From positions 1,739,501 to 1,803,500 of the forward strand of contig NZ_CP097484.1 in assembly GCF_023546765.1 (NCBI RefSeq): a stretch of DNA of 64,000 bases, read 5' to 3'. Positions 31,761 through 40,717 of the stretch are shown here, one piece after another (the first letter of the stretch is position 1; every line of letters begins with the position of its first letter). Both the position numbers and the translations under genes were made by a program. This stretch comes from Methylobacterium tardum (lineage in GTDB: Bacteria; Pseudomonadota; Alphaproteobacteria; Rhizobiales; Beijerinckiaceae). A model generated the notes under the pieces. It was given only the letters and a program-made list of their open reading frames with translations. It had not been told where the DNA came from and did not search any database.

Positions 31761-33809
31761 ATGCCGATCCTCGCCTCGCTCCGCGCCCGCATCCTGGCGG
31801 TGGCGCTCGCCCCGTGCCTCGCCTTCGCGGGGGCGGCGGGCCTCGCGGTGTCGGACCAGTGGGCGCGGCGGGCCGAGATGGACCGGGTCGAGAGCCTGGT
31901 CGGCCTCGCCTCGCGGATCAGCGCCTTCGTGCACGAGGCCCAGCGCGAGCGCGGCGCCTCCAGCCTGTTCCTGAGCGCGAAGGGCGCGCAGTTCGGGCCG
32001 GAACTGGGGACCCAGCGCGGGCGCACCGACACGGCGCTGGCCGGCCTGCCCGAGGCCATGGCGGGCGCGACCGGCTTCGGCCCGGTCTTCGCGGCCCGCG
32101 CCAGGGGGTTCACCACGGCGCTGGCCGGGCTCGCGGCGCAGCGCCGGGCCATCGATGCCCTCGGCCCGAGCGCGCCGCAGGCGGCCGCCTTCTACACCGG
32201 CCTGATCGGCGAGGGGCTCGGCCTGGTGCGGGCGATGGGCGGGGTGATCGGCGAGGCCGGCCTCGCCGCCCGGGCGAACGCCTACGCGGCCTTCCTGGCG
32301 CTCAAGGAGGCCGCGGGTCAGGAGCGGGCCGCCGTCTCGGCCGCCTTCGCGTCCGGCAGCCTGGACCTCGCGGCCGCGCGCCGGCTCGTCACGCTCTCGG
32401 CCGAGCAGGCGACCCATGCCGCCCTGTTCCGGGCCGGGGCCGAGGCCGGACAGGCGGCCCTGCTCGACGCCGCCGAGGCGACCGAGCCGGCTCGGGAGGT
32501 GGCGCGCCTGCGCGAGGGCGCGCAGGCAACGATGCCGGGGACGCCACTGGCCTTCCGCGACGCGCCCGCCTGGTTCCGCCTCGCCACGCAGCGGATCGAC
32601 GCCCTGAAGGGCGTGGAGGACCGGCTGACCGCCGACCTCGTGGCGGCCGCGGGCGCGGTGCGCGCGCGGGCCGACCGGATGCTGACCCTCTGGATCGCCG
32701 GAGGGCTCGTCCTGTTCGCGCTCTCGGCCGGCCTCGCGGCCTGGCTCGGCACCGCGATAGCCCGGCCGCTGACCCGGATGGCGCGGGTGCTGACCGCGAT
32801 CGGCCGCGACGCGGGAACGGAGGATCTGGCGATCCCGTCCGGCGGCCCGCGCGAAGTCCGGGCGATCGCCGCCGCCGCGCTCGCCTTCCGCGACAGCGTC
32901 GCCGAGCGCCGGGCGGCCCGGGCCGCGCAGGAGCGGCTCGCCGCCGAGACCCGCGCCGCCCAGCAGGTGGCTGCCCGCGGCCTCGCCGACAGCTTCGAGC
33001 GCCAGGTCGGCGGCATCGTGGCGGCGGTCTCGGCGGCGGCCGGACGGCTGGAGGCCGCCGCGCACGGCATGGCCCGGGCCGCGCAGGACACGACCGATCT
33101 CAGCCGCACAGTCGCAGAATCCGCGGATTCCGCCGCGCGCTCGGCCGACACGGTGGCGGCAGCCACCGAGGAGCTCACCGCCTCGGTGCGGGAGATCGGC
33201 GTGCAGGTCGGGGCCTCGGCCGACCTCGCCGCCGCGGCGACCCGGGATGCGGACGGAATGGCCGGGGAGGTGCACCGCCTCGCCCAGGCCGCCGGCAGCA
33301 TCGGGGAGATCGTCGCGATGATCTCGCAGATCGCCGGCCAGACGAACCTTCTGGCGCTCAACGCCACCATCGAGGCGGCGCGCGCGGGCGAGGCTGGCCG
33401 CGGCTTCGCGGTGGTGGCTGCCGAGGTGAAGCACCTCGCCGAGCAGACGGCTCAGGCCACCGAGGAGATCGCCGCCAAGGTCGCGGAGATCACCGGATCG
33501 ACGGAGGCCTCGGTCCGGTCCATCGGCGGCATCACCGAGGTGATCCGCACCCTGGCGCGGATCGGCGCCGAGATCGCCGCCATGGTCGAGCAGCAGGGCG
33601 CCGCGACCGCGGAGATCGCCCGGACCACCGCACAGACCTCGCAGGACACCGGCGGGGTCTCGAAGCACATGGCGGGCGTCGGCGCGGCGGCCGGAACGGC
33701 GAGCCAGGGCTCGGCCCAGGTGCTCCAGGCGGCCGGCGACCTCTCCCGGCAGGCGGGCGACCTGCGCGGCGCGGTGGAGGATTTCCTGGCCCAGGTCCGG
33801 GCGGCCTGA
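31761..33809 (+). CDS. Methyl-accepting chemotaxis protein with NIT domain
   Basis: 682 aa from ATG 31761. One N-terminal TM ([20 protein letters not shown]), then a periplasmic NIT-type helical domain to about residue 300; [18 protein letters not shown] is the family signature. A second TM near 315 ([20 protein letters not shown]) leads to HAMP. The cytoplasmic signalling domain ends with the hairpin tip [20 protein letters not shown]. No C-terminal CheR tether is seen. NIT domains are proposed nitrate/nitrite sensors; ligand not proven. No chemotaxis genes nearby. Confidence 0.92.
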   Translation: MPILASLRARILAVALAPCLAFAGAAGLAVSDQWARRAEMDRVESLVGLASRISAFVHEAQRERGASSLFLSAKGAQFGPELGTQRGRTDTALAGLPEAMAGATGFGPVFAARARGFTTALAGLAAQRRAIDALGPSAPQAAAFYTGLIGEGLGLVRAMGGVIGEAGLAARANAYAAFLALKEAAGQERAAVSAAFASGSLDLAAARRLVTLSAEQATHAALFRAGAEAGQAALLDAAEATEPAREVARLREGAQATMPGTPLAFRDAPAWFRLATQRIDALKGVEDRLTADLVAAAGAVRARADRMLTLWIAGGLVLFALSAGLAAWLGTAIARPLTRMARVLTAIGRDAGTEDLAIPSGGPREVRAIAAAALAFRDSVAERRAARAAQERLAAETRAAQQVAARGLADSFERQVGGIVAAVSAAAGRLEAAAHGMARAAQDTTDLSRTVAESADSAARSADTVAAATEELTASVREIGVQVGASADLAAAATRDADGMAGEVHRLAQAAGSIGEIVAMISQIAGQTNLLALNATIEAARAGEAGRGFAVVAAEVKHLAEQTAQATEEIAAKVAEITGSTEASVRSIGGITEVIRTLARIGAEIAAMVEQQGAATAEIARTTAQTSQDTGGVSKHMAGVGAAAGTASQGSAQVLQAAGDLSRQAGDLRGAVEDFLAQVRAA

Positions 33810-33814
33810 GGACG

Positions 33815-33904
33815 GGATTTTCGGAGGGCTCGGCCCTTCGGCGGGGTGTCGGGGGCGCCCCGACATCCGGGCCGCGCCCGCGAAAGGTCTCGGCCTTTCG
33901 AAAC
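33815..33904. repeat. Interspersed palindromic repeat, copy A
   Basis: Nested hairpins: a GGGCTCGGCCC-type stem, CGGCGGGGTGTCGGGG with CCCCGACA, then CGAAAGGTCTCGGCCTTTCG and ...GAAACC. Shares these blocks with copies near 34.9, 52.8 and 55.3 kb. Between the chemoreceptor and amidohydrolase-like stops (convergent), so it may also terminate. Confidence 0.75.
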
Positions 33905-33914
33905 CGGACTGTCC

Positions 33915-34772
33915 CTACGCGGCGAGGCCGAGCCCGAGGAGCCGGTCGGCGTTGCGCCAGAGGGCGGCGTCCAGGGCCTCCTCGGACAGGCCGAGGCCGC
34001 GGAAATCCGCGACGCCCTGGCCCATCGGGCGGAACGGGAACGAGGAGCCGAACAGGAACTGGTCCCTCATGAATCCGTTCGCCGCCTCGACGTAGAGGCC
34101 GCCGCCCGGCGCGAACGTGTACATGTCCGGCGAGACGAAGACGTTCTCGTTGCGGAACGCCACCGTCACCATGTCGGCGACGCGCGGGTAGAACCCGTGG
34201 CAGCACACGATCGGCAGCTTCGGAAAGGTCCGGGCGACCCGGTCGACCGCGAGCGGGTCGTTGAGGCGCAGGTCCGGCGTCGTCGGCCCCGACATCACGA
34301 AGGCCGGGACCTTGAGATCCTGGCACAGTTCGTAGAGCGGCATCAGGCGCTCGTCGTCGGCCGTCATGGCCTCGCGGTAGAAGCCGGCATCGAGGTTGAT
34401 GCCCTTGAAGCCGAGCTCGGTCACGGCGCGCCGCGCCTCCGCGACCGCGGCCTTGCGGCCGAGCTTCACCGGATCCACCGAGGCGATGCCGATCAGGCGC
34501 TTCGGGTCATGCCGGGCGGCCTCCGCCAGCGCGTCGTTCGTGATCCGCACGCCCGGCACCGAGCGGGCGACCATGACGGCGACATCGATGCCGGCGCCGT
34601 CCATCTCGGCGCGGAAGCCCGCGATCGTCGTGCCGCGGGTGAAGTGCTCCACCTCCCGGCTGCCGACCCGGGCGTTCAGCCAGCGGGCGACGCCGAATTC
34701 CGGCGTGTCGGGCTCGGCGCCGAAGAACCGGTGCAGGAAGGTCGGCCGGCTGCGCATGTCCACGACGGGCAT
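33915..34772 (-). CDS. Amidohydrolase-2 family protein without metal ligands
   Basis: 285 aa TIM-barrel of the PF04909 group from ATG 34772 (GGAGAG upstream). Fold features: IDVAVMVARSVPGVRITNDA, DPKRLIGIASVDP, GFKGINLDAGFYREAMTADD, PLYELCQDLKVPAFVMSG, and FPKLPIVCCHGFYPR with the one retained His. The first strand has D-x-R-x-R (VVDMRSRPTF) instead of D-x-H-x-H, and the last-strand Asp is Ser (LFGSSFPFRP). Metal-dependent hydrolysis looks unlikely; it may be a decarboxylase-like relative or a binding protein. The next gene upstream on this strand starts beyond 36 kb and is not linked. Confidence 0.75.
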   Translation of the reverse strand: MPVVDMRSRPTFLHRFFGAEPDTPEFGVARWLNARVGSREVEHFTRGTTIAGFRAEMDGAGIDVAVMVARSVPGVRITNDALAEAARHDPKRLIGIASVDPVKLGRKAAVAEARRAVTELGFKGINLDAGFYREAMTADDERLMPLYELCQDLKVPAFVMSGPTTPDLRLNDPLAVDRVARTFPKLPIVCCHGFYPRVADMVTVAFRNENVFVSPDMYTFAPGGGLYVEAANGFMRDQFLFGSSFPFRPMGQGVADFRGLGLSEEALDAALWRNADRLLGLGLAA

Positions 34773-34841
34773 TTTTTGCGACTCTCCGATGAGGCTGGGG
34801 GATCGTCGGGTGTGTACGGCCAAGTCCGGGGTTTTAAAAAG

Positions 34842-34939
34842 TCCCGGGTTTCCAAAGGGCCGGCGGGCCCTTTGGCGGGGTGTCGGGGCGGAGCCCCGAC
34901 GGGCAGGGCTTCGCCCTGTCCCGGACCTCTCGAAACCGG
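34842..34939. repeat. Interspersed palindromic repeat, copy B
   Basis: The longest-stemmed copy: TCCAAAGGGCC/GGCCCTTTGG, then TGTCGGGGC-GGA-GCCCCGAC, then GGGCAGGGC-TTC-GCCCTGTC, then CCTCTCGAAACC. Between the amidohydrolase-like start and the MFS stop. Confidence 0.78.
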
Positions 34940-34996
34940 TCTTGTTCGGTCAAGACCTTGGAGCCGCTCGGCCCGACCGCGTGAAGCCGGCCACCA

Positions 34997-36427
34997 TCAG
35001 TGCGAGACGGCCTCCAGCACCTTGCCGCGGGTCTCGACACCGAGGATCAGGACCAGCAGGGCGGCGATTAGGAAGCCACCCGCGCCGACCTGGAAGGCGG
35101 TGGCCGGGCCGTGGTCACGCACCAGCACCGGCACGATCATCGGCCCCAGGATCGCGCCGATCCGCCCGAAGGCCGAGGCGAATCCGGCACCCGTGGCCCT
35201 GGCCCGGGTCGGATACAGTTCCGGCGTGTAGGCGTAGAGGCAACTCCACATGCCGAACATGAAGAACTGCATGACGAAGCCGGCGACGAACAGCCACGTC
35301 ACCGCGACCCCCGCGACGGTCAGCACCGCGTCCCCGCCGGCATTGCCGTAGAGGTAGGCCGACGCCGCCGCGCAGACCAGGAACAGGGCGGTGGTGGGCT
35401 TGCGGCCGGCCCGCTCGAGCAGCAGCGCCGCCGCCGCGAAGCCCGGGATGCCGCCGAGCGTGATCAGGGTGACGAAGCCCACCGAGCCGACGATCGAGAA
35501 GCCGCGCTCCTTGAGCAGCACGGCGATCCAGGAATTGAGCCCGAAGAAGCCGATCAGCGCGAAGAACCACAGGCCGAACGCCATCACGGTGCGCAGCCGG
35601 TATTCGGGCGCGAACAGGGTCGCGACGGCGCCGAGCCGCGGGGCGGGCCTCACCGCGGCCACGGCCATCGTGGCGGGGACCGGGGGCAGGGGCCGGCCGG
35701 TGGCGCGTTCCACGGCCCGCTCCATCGTGGCCATCACGGCCTCCGCCTCCGCTCCGCGTCCGGCCTCGGCGAGCCAGCGGGGCGATTCCGGCATGGACCG
35801 GCGGACCGCCAGCATCACCAGCGACAGCAGCCCCACCACCACGAAGGCCCAGCGCCAGCCGAGATAGGGCAGCACGAAGAAGCTGATCGCCCCCGACAGG
35901 ACGTAGCCCACCGCCCAGAACCCCTCCATGATCGCGATGTACTTGCCGCGCACGGAGGCGGGGACGATCTCCGAGACCATGGCCTGGGCCACCGGCGCCT
36001 CGCCGCCGACCCCGGCGCCGATCAGGAAGCGGCAGGCCATCAGCACGGGCAGGCTCCAGGCCGCCGCCGCCGCGAGGCTCGCCAGTCCCCAGACCACCAT
36101 GGTCACCTGGAACACCGCCTTGCGGCCGAACCGGTCGGAGGCGGTGCCGGCCAGGATGTTGCCCACGAGCTGGCCCGCGAAGGTCATGGCGGCGAGCTGG
36201 CCGGCCTCCGTGGGGGTCAGGCCGAACGCCACCACGATCGAGCCGAGCAGGAAGGTCAGGAGCGCCACGTCGATCTGGTCGGCGAGCCACGCGGAGGCGA
36301 TGATCGCGAAGATCCTGCGCTGGTAGCCCGACATGGGCAGCCGCTCCAGACGGGCGGCGATATCGGAGACGCGCGGCCGCGCGTCCTCCTGAGGGCGGGC
36401 GGCCGGGATGTCGACGGTGGGTGGCAC
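34997..36427 (-). CDS. MFS transporter, sugar/aromatic acid symporter-like
   Basis: 476 aa, 12 TM segments, in two six-helix halves. The loop motif DRFGRKAVFQVTMVVWGL follows helix 2 and again ERAGRKPTTALFL follows helix 8. PESPRWLAEAGRGAEAEAVM in the central loop, and CLYAYTPELYPTRARATGAG near helix 10, are sugar-porter/AAHS signatures (NiaP-like). The cytoplasmic N-terminus is about 35 residues. Substrate undetermined. Monocistronic. Confidence 0.9.
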   Translation of the reverse strand: MPPTVDIPAARPQEDARPRVSDIAARLERLPMSGYQRRIFAIIASAWLADQIDVALLTFLLGSIVVAFGLTPTEAGQLAAMTFAGQLVGNILAGTASDRFGRKAVFQVTMVVWGLASLAAAAAWSLPVLMACRFLIGAGVGGEAPVAQAMVSEIVPASVRGKYIAIMEGFWAVGYVLSGAISFFVLPYLGWRWAFVVVGLLSLVMLAVRRSMPESPRWLAEAGRGAEAEAVMATMERAVERATGRPLPPVPATMAVAAVRPAPRLGAVATLFAPEYRLRTVMAFGLWFFALIGFFGLNSWIAVLLKERGFSIVGSVGFVTLITLGGIPGFAAAALLLERAGRKPTTALFLVCAAASAYLYGNAGGDAVLTVAGVAVTWLFVAGFVMQFFMFGMWSCLYAYTPELYPTRARATGAGFASAFGRIGAILGPMIVPVLVRDHGPATAFQVGAGGFLIAALLVLILGVETRGKVLEAVSH

Positions 36428-36626
36428 GGCGGGCTCTCGTCCTCCGCGCCCCGGACCGTCCCGGGGCGCTCGTGGCGACCCGGTACATCACCCCCGGCCG
36501 CCGGAACAGGGATAGGGGCGAGGGCAGGAACCGCCAGGCGGGACTGAATTGGGTCGCCGCGGAGGGGCGCCATCGTCGCGCAGATCCATCCCGGCGGCTG
36601 AGCGCGCGGGTCCCGGAGCAGTCCGA

Positions 36627-36881
36627 TCAGTCGGGAATTGCGAAGCCGATCGACAGGCTCAGGGCGGCGACGGCGGTCAGGGCCACGGCGGCCTGCCGGA
36701 CCTGATACCAGCGGGCGCTGCGCGCGCGCTCCTCCGGGCTGGCACCCAGATGCAGCTCGTCGTCGAACCCCTTCACGAAGGCGTCGAAGTTCGGGAAGGC
36801 CCGCCGGGCGAGCCACACCCAGACCAAGAGGGCGAACAGGCTCAAAGCCCAGCCCCCGTAGGTCAATGTATCGTCCAGCAT
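36627..36881 (-). CDS. Small two-TM membrane protein
   Basis: 84 aa from ATG 36881 (a GTG three codons upstream is possible). Helix 1 is YGGWALSLFALLVWVWLARR. A polar linker follows (FDAFVKGFDDELHLGASPEE), then helix 2 (AVALTAVAALSLSIGFAIP). No family recognised. Stands alone on its strand between the MFS gene and rlmB. Confidence 0.6.
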   Translation of the reverse strand: MLDDTLTYGGWALSLFALLVWVWLARRAFPNFDAFVKGFDDELHLGASPEERARSARWYQVRQAAVALTAVAALSLSIGFAIPD

Positions 36882-37043
36882 CCGGCGCACGCCCTCAAGG
36901 CTACGCCCCCCTCGCCAGTCACTCTACGGCAGGTTGCAGATATTGACTAGGTAGAGCGACCAGCTCCGCTGCCGCTTCCGTGTTTCCGGATGTATCCGGG
37001 CGGCAGACAGGCACTGACCCGGACTTGTGTCCCGGACGCCGCC

Positions 37044-37889
37044 TCAAGCCGGAATCCGGCCCAGGGCGTAGAGGGTGATGGCCGCCGCGTTCGAGACGTT
37101 GAGGCTGCGGATCGCCCCCGAGAACGGGATCCGGGCCAGGACGTCGCAGCAGCTCCGGGTGCGCTCGCGCAGGCCCTTGCCCTCGGCACCCAGCACGATC
37201 ACCAGCGGCCGGGCGACCGTCAGCGCGTCGAGGCTTTCGGGCGCGTCGGAGTCGAGACCGACCCGCGTGAAGCCGCGCTCGCCCAAGGCGATCAGCGCCT
37301 CGGCGAGGTTCCGGACGGTCACGAACGGCACGTGCTCAAGGCCGCCGGAGGCGGATTTCGCCAGGACCCCGGTGGCGCCCGGTGCGTGCCGTGCCGTGGT
37401 GACGATCCCCGCCACCCCGAAGGCCGCGGCGGTGCGCACGATCGCCCCGACATTGTGCGGGTCGGTGATCTGGTCGAGCGCCAGCAGCAGGGCGTCGGCG
37501 GGCAGGTCGTCGAGGCCGGGGGCGGGCAGGGCCTCCGCCTCGAGATACAGGCCCTGGTGGACCGCGTCGGGCCCGAGCAGCCGGCCGATCTCGCTCGGCC
37601 GCACCAGTTCGGGGGTGATCCGCAGGGCGCCACCGAACTCCGCCTCGAGCCGCGCCGCCGCATTCTCGGTGGCCAGCAGGCGGTGCAGCCCGCGCGCGGC
37701 GTTGCCCAGAGCCTGCACCACCGGGTGCCAGCCGTAGAGCACGGCGGATCCGTCTGCGCCGGCTTGGTTTCCGGCTCGGCCGCCGGCGTCCCGCCGGGAA
37801 CCCGCCGAAAAGGGCCGGTGTCCGGGCCGTGAGCCCGGCCGGTGCGGGCGGCCCTGCGGCGGGCGTCCGTCGTTGCGGCGGTCGGTCAT
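37044..37889 (-). CDS. rlmB: 23S rRNA (guanosine-2251-2'-O)-methyltransferase RlmB
   Basis: 281 aa from ATG 37889. N-terminal Arg/Gly-rich low-complexity segment (1-50), then an L30e-like substrate-binding domain (VLYGWHPVVQALGNAARGLH). The C-terminal SPOUT/TrmH domain holds LLALDQITDPHNVGAIVRTA, KSASGGLEHVPFVTVRNLAE, VIVLGAEGKGLRERTRSCCD and the knotted SAM site IPFSGAIRSLNVSNAAAITL. Uses SAM to methylate G2251 in the ribosomal P-loop. A GTG/ATG further upstream would add a non-family leader. Confidence 0.93.
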   Translation of the reverse strand: MTDRRNDGRPPQGRPHRPGSRPGHRPFSAGSRRDAGGRAGNQAGADGSAVLYGWHPVVQALGNAARGLHRLLATENAAARLEAEFGGALRITPELVRPSEIGRLLGPDAVHQGLYLEAEALPAPGLDDLPADALLLALDQITDPHNVGAIVRTAAAFGVAGIVTTARHAPGATGVLAKSASGGLEHVPFVTVRNLAEALIALGERGFTRVGLDSDAPESLDALTVARPLVIVLGAEGKGLRERTRSCCDVLARIPFSGAIRSLNVSNAAAITLYALGRIPA

Positions 37890-38110
37890 CGAAGCGCGAT
37901 CGGGAAGCGGGGCATCGGCACGGCCTTCTCTGGCGGGCCTGTCGGGAAGTCCCGACAAACCGGGCGGCATGGTCCGCGTCAAGCCGGATCCGCACGGACC
38001 GGCCTGACACCGCCCGAGACAGCCCTGCCGATCGGCCCCGCGACGCGGTCCGGAATGTGGAAAAATCCTGGATATTCCCTTCCAACCATGTGCACGCCGC
38101 CGCGTCCGAC

Positions 38111-38130
38111 GTTCGTTCGTCAGAACGAAC
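38111..38130. promoter_or_regulatory. Perfect 8-bp inverted repeat
   Basis: GTTCGTTC-GTCA-GAACGAAC, 220 bp upstream of rlmB and just before the AT-rich end of the replication region. Could be an operator or structural element of the origin; nothing further can be said. Confidence 0.4.
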
Positions 38131-38136
38131 AGGCCC

Positions 38137-38220
38137 GTCCGCACTAGGAAAGTTATCTAGAAGAGTCTTTCAGAGAGTCAGTTCAGCAGGTTATATGGTG
38201 TGGCGAATTCGCGTTCCATC
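38137..38220. other. AT-rich segment next to the iterons
   Basis: About 45% GC over some 80 bp, against about 70% around it, with AAAGTTATCTAG, AGTCTTTCAGAGAGTC and GGTTATATGG. Immediately before the iteron array. Fits a DNA-unwinding element, by inference. Confidence 0.5.
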
Positions 38221-38242
38221 TCAGTGGCTTGATCGGGTTTCC

Positions 38243-38467
38243 CGTATCCCATTCTGCGCGATGGTGCATCGAACTCTGCGTGGCGGCGTATCGGAATCTG
38301 CGCGGGATCGGCGGGTCGGCGTATCGGAGTCTGCGCGGTCGCGTATCGGACTCGGCGCGGATTCCGGCTTGACGCGGTGGATAACGGGGACGGAACGGGC
38401 GGATCCCGGCGTATCGGACTCTGCGCGGGTCGAACAGGGCGAGGCGGCCCGTATGCAACTCTGCGCA
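38243..38467 (+). repeat. Seven iterons of a plasmid-type replication origin
   Basis: Seven 18-bp copies of consensus CGTATCGGAcTCTGCGCG start at 38243, 38265, 38287, 38320, 38342, 38410 and 38450. The first five starts are spaced 22, 22, 33 and 22 bp, i.e. whole helical turns on one face. Copies 3 to 6 are near-perfect; 1, 2 and 7 have two to four changes. All are in the same direction, toward the initiator gene at 38629. This is the layout of iteron-controlled theta origins. Confidence 0.85.
38376..38384 (-). promoter_or_regulatory. DnaA box within the iteron array
   Basis: GGTGGATAA on the + strand, i.e. TTATCCACC on -, matching 8 of 9 bases of the TTATCCACA consensus. Lies between iterons 5 and 6, as in iteron plasmids that recruit host DnaA. 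Confidence 0.6.
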
Positions 38468-38628
38468 GGCGGCCTCCTGTGCCGGCCGCACACCCTGCTT
38501 GGGGAAGCGTGGATTGCCGGGACAAGCCGGACCGGGCCGGGATCCCGGAGGCCGAATCGTGGCATGGCAGGATCGGGCCGCCCTCCCGTTCGCCGGAGGG
38601 GACCCCGTCTGACGCGGGCCGAGGGGCG

Positions 38629-39726
38629 ATGAGCATCGAGGAGAAGATCGCCGGGATCCACGACCCGGACTTGCGGGCGGAGATCGAGGCGGCGCGCGGC
38701 GGCTTCCTGTTCGCGCAGATCGTCGAGCATGTGCTGCATCGTCAGCGCGAGCGCGACGCCCAGGCCGCGCTCCTCGGTGAGGAGGAGAGCCGCCGCGCCG
38801 GGCTCTCGCGCGACCAGCGCCGCCGTGACGCGGTGCGCCTCGTGATCGAGAGCGAGCCGGCGCTGCCGTCGAGCCTTCAGCACATCCACTCGGTGCTGGC
38901 CCTGTGCGGCCTGCCCTACCGCGATCCCGGGCCGGTGCGCGAGTTCACCCGCACCTACGGGCGCAACTCGCTCAGCCTGATCGCCGGCCGGATCAAGGAT
39001 CCGGAGACCGGCGCCTTCGCGCCGCAGGGGCTGCCCTACGGGCCCAAAGCCCGGCTGGTGCTGCTCCACCTCTGCACCGAGGCCGTACGCCAGCGCAGCC
39101 CCACCGTGAAGGTCGCCGAGACCCTGTCGGGCTTCATGCGCGAGATGGGCTTCGCGGTCACCGGCGGCGAGCGCGGCACCATCCGGCAGTTCAAGGAGCA
39201 GCTGAACCGGCTGGCCGCCTGTTCCATGCAGATCGGCCTGTGGGACGGGCGCGACAGCGCCACTACCCTCAACGTCCCGCCATTCCGCAGCCTGGAATTG
39301 TGGCGCCCCCGGGCCGGGGAGGGCGACGACGAGGCCGGGCGCACGGTGCGCTTCGACCCCGAATTCTACGAGACGCTGATCCGGCACGCCCTGCCGGTGG
39401 ACGTGCGGGCAGCCCGGGCCTTCTCGGGCTCGGCGCGCAAGCTCGACCTGCTGTTCTGGACCGGCTACCGGCTGCGGTCGCTGCAGCGCCCGCTGCGGCT
39501 GACCTGGACCAACCTGCATGCGCAGTTCGGAGCCGAGAACGCCTCGATCCGCAGCTTCCGGCAGGCGTTCAAGGCGGATCTCGCCCACCTGCGTGAGGTC
39601 TTCCCGCGCCTGCCCCTGGTGCTCGGCGACGGCGGGCTGACGCTCCATCCGGCCGATCCGGGAGCGCTGCTGGTGCCGCCGCGCCCGGCGGGGAGGGGAA
39701 CACGGATCCGGCGTCAGGGAACATAA
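38629..39726 (+). CDS. RepA-type replication initiator (RepA_C family)
   Basis: 365 aa, matching the plasmid-encoded RepA family (PF04796). Visible are a helical N-terminus (residues 1-90), then GLPYGPKARLVLLHLCTEAV, VKVAETLSGFMREMGFAVTG and QFKEQLNRLAACSMQIGLWD (winged-helix DNA-binding). RTVRFDPEFYETLIRHALPV and GSARKLDLLFWTGYRLRSL form a second winged helix. It would bind iterons and open the origin. Seven iterons and a DnaA box lie just upstream. ATG 38629 has GAGGGG before it. No parAB, toxin-antitoxin or mob gene is in the window. It sits between rlmB and other ordinary genes. Confidence 0.85.
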   Translation: MSIEEKIAGIHDPDLRAEIEAARGGFLFAQIVEHVLHRQRERDAQAALLGEEESRRAGLSRDQRRRDAVRLVIESEPALPSSLQHIHSVLALCGLPYRDPGPVREFTRTYGRNSLSLIAGRIKDPETGAFAPQGLPYGPKARLVLLHLCTEAVRQRSPTVKVAETLSGFMREMGFAVTGGERGTIRQFKEQLNRLAACSMQIGLWDGRDSATTLNVPPFRSLELWRPRAGEGDDEAGRTVRFDPEFYETLIRHALPVDVRAARAFSGSARKLDLLFWTGYRLRSLQRPLRLTWTNLHAQFGAENASIRSFRQAFKADLAHLREVFPRLPLVLGDGGLTLHPADPGALLVPPRPAGRGTRIRRQGT

Positions 39727-39826
39727 GTTCGGAATACACGCAGGGAATAAGATCCCCTGCTGACGGAACAAATGGAATTTCACGGTCGGACATTCCCTGT
39801 AAGAACGGAACACGCTAGACGTTCCG
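39715..39826. promoter_or_regulatory. Second repeat cluster and palindrome between repA and the next gene
   Basis: Motif CAGGGAA(C/T)A recurs at 39715 (inside the repA 3' end) and near 39734, and inverted near 39790-39799 (ATTCCCTG). A palindrome CGGAAC-N9-GTTCCG lies at 39806-39826, 21 bp before the GTG start of the next gene. Probably an operator for that gene or a second initiator-binding array. Confidence 0.5.
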
Positions 39827-39847
39827 ACCGCGGGGAGGGAACAGGGC

Positions 39848-40537
39848 GTGGGTCTGTCGGAATCCGAGATCACGGCGCGGCTCGCCGCCCTGCGACGCCA
39901 GCGTGAGGTGCTCGATCGGGAGATCGCCGATCTCGTGCTCTACCTGGAGCTCGGCCGCCGCCTGGGTGCCGCCGGGATGATCCCCGACCCGACGCCCCGG
40001 CCTGCCCGCCCGGACGACCCGCGCGAGGCCGCGCCGGCCCCAAATCGGCCTCCAAGTCCGGCCGCGGGTCGGGTCCCCGATCAGGCCGCGGTCGGGCGAT
40101 CCGATCCCGCGGACGACCCGGTGCCCGGGCCGCGGGCTGCACCGCCGGTTCGGAGCTCCGAACGCCCGTCGGCCGTTCTGTCGGAGGCGCGGCCCCAGGC
40201 GTGGCCCGAGGCTCACGCCCGGACCGAGTCCGAAGATGACGGGCCACCCGGGGCAATCCCGCCGCCGGTCGCCTTCACGGACGATGCCGCCGGGGCCCGC
40301 CGCTACGGCCGGGCCGTGGTGCAGGCGGCCTGTCGGGCGATCGCGCAAGCGGGCCGGCCGCTGCATGCCGCCGAGATCCTGGAGGTCCTCCTGACGCAGG
40401 GCTTCACCCTGCCGGGCCGGGATCCGGTCGCGGCGCTCAACACCCGCCTGTGGAAGCGGACGGGCCCCGGCGGCCCGTTGCGCCGTGTCGGCGAGGCCAC
40501 CTACGCGCTGGCGGGGCCGGGTCCGTCGCCGGCGTGA
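39848..40537 (+). CDS. Coiled-coil plus HARE-HTH-like protein next to repA
   Basis: 229 aa from a GTG start with GGGGAGGG upstream. Residues 1-40 form a short coiled coil (ITARLAALRRQREVLDREIA). Residues 45-145 are a Pro/Ala/Arg-rich linker. Residues 150-225 resemble a HARE-HTH winged helix (VVQAACRAIAQAGRPLHAAE, LPGRDPVAALNTRLWKRTGP, RRVGEATYALA), a domain found in DNA/chromatin-linked proteins. It may cooperate with the initiator in origin control, judged only from position. No exact family name is given. Confidence 0.65.
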   Translation: MGLSESEITARLAALRRQREVLDREIADLVLYLELGRRLGAAGMIPDPTPRPARPDDPREAAPAPNRPPSPAAGRVPDQAAVGRSDPADDPVPGPRAAPPVRSSERPSAVLSEARPQAWPEAHARTESEDDGPPGAIPPPVAFTDDAAGARRYGRAVVQAACRAIAQAGRPLHAAEILEVLLTQGFTLPGRDPVAALNTRLWKRTGPGGPLRRVGEATYALAGPGPSPA

Positions 40538-40663
40538 GCTGCGGCGGGCCGGTCACGAAAGCGTGACGCTGTGCCGGCCGGACGGGGGCATCCCCCATAT
40601 TGGGGTCGAGCGCGTCCGGAAAGCCTGCATCGTGCCGGCCGCAGCGGGCGGGGAGGGCAGGTC

Positions 40664-40717
40664 ATGGACGGCGTCGGCAGGATCGACCGGGATCGGTGCT
40701 CCGGGGACGGGCGGTGA
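40664..40717 (+). CDS. Possible 17-aa leader peptide
   Basis: Preceded by GGGAGGGCAGG, a strong ribosome site. The sequence MDGVGRIDRDRCSGDGR ends in a TGA that overlaps the GTG start of the next ORF. May couple translation of that membrane protein. Too short for homology evidence. Confidence 0.3.
   Translation: MDGVGRIDRDRCSGDGR

Noticed and set aside
36900..37040. Possible tRNA next to rlmB
   Set aside because: No cloverleaf or T-loop GTTCRA pattern could be folded.
38243..38467. Iterons as a CRISPR array
   Set aside because: Repeats are 18 bp with spacers of only 4-15 bp in the regular part; an initiator gene follows and no cas genes.
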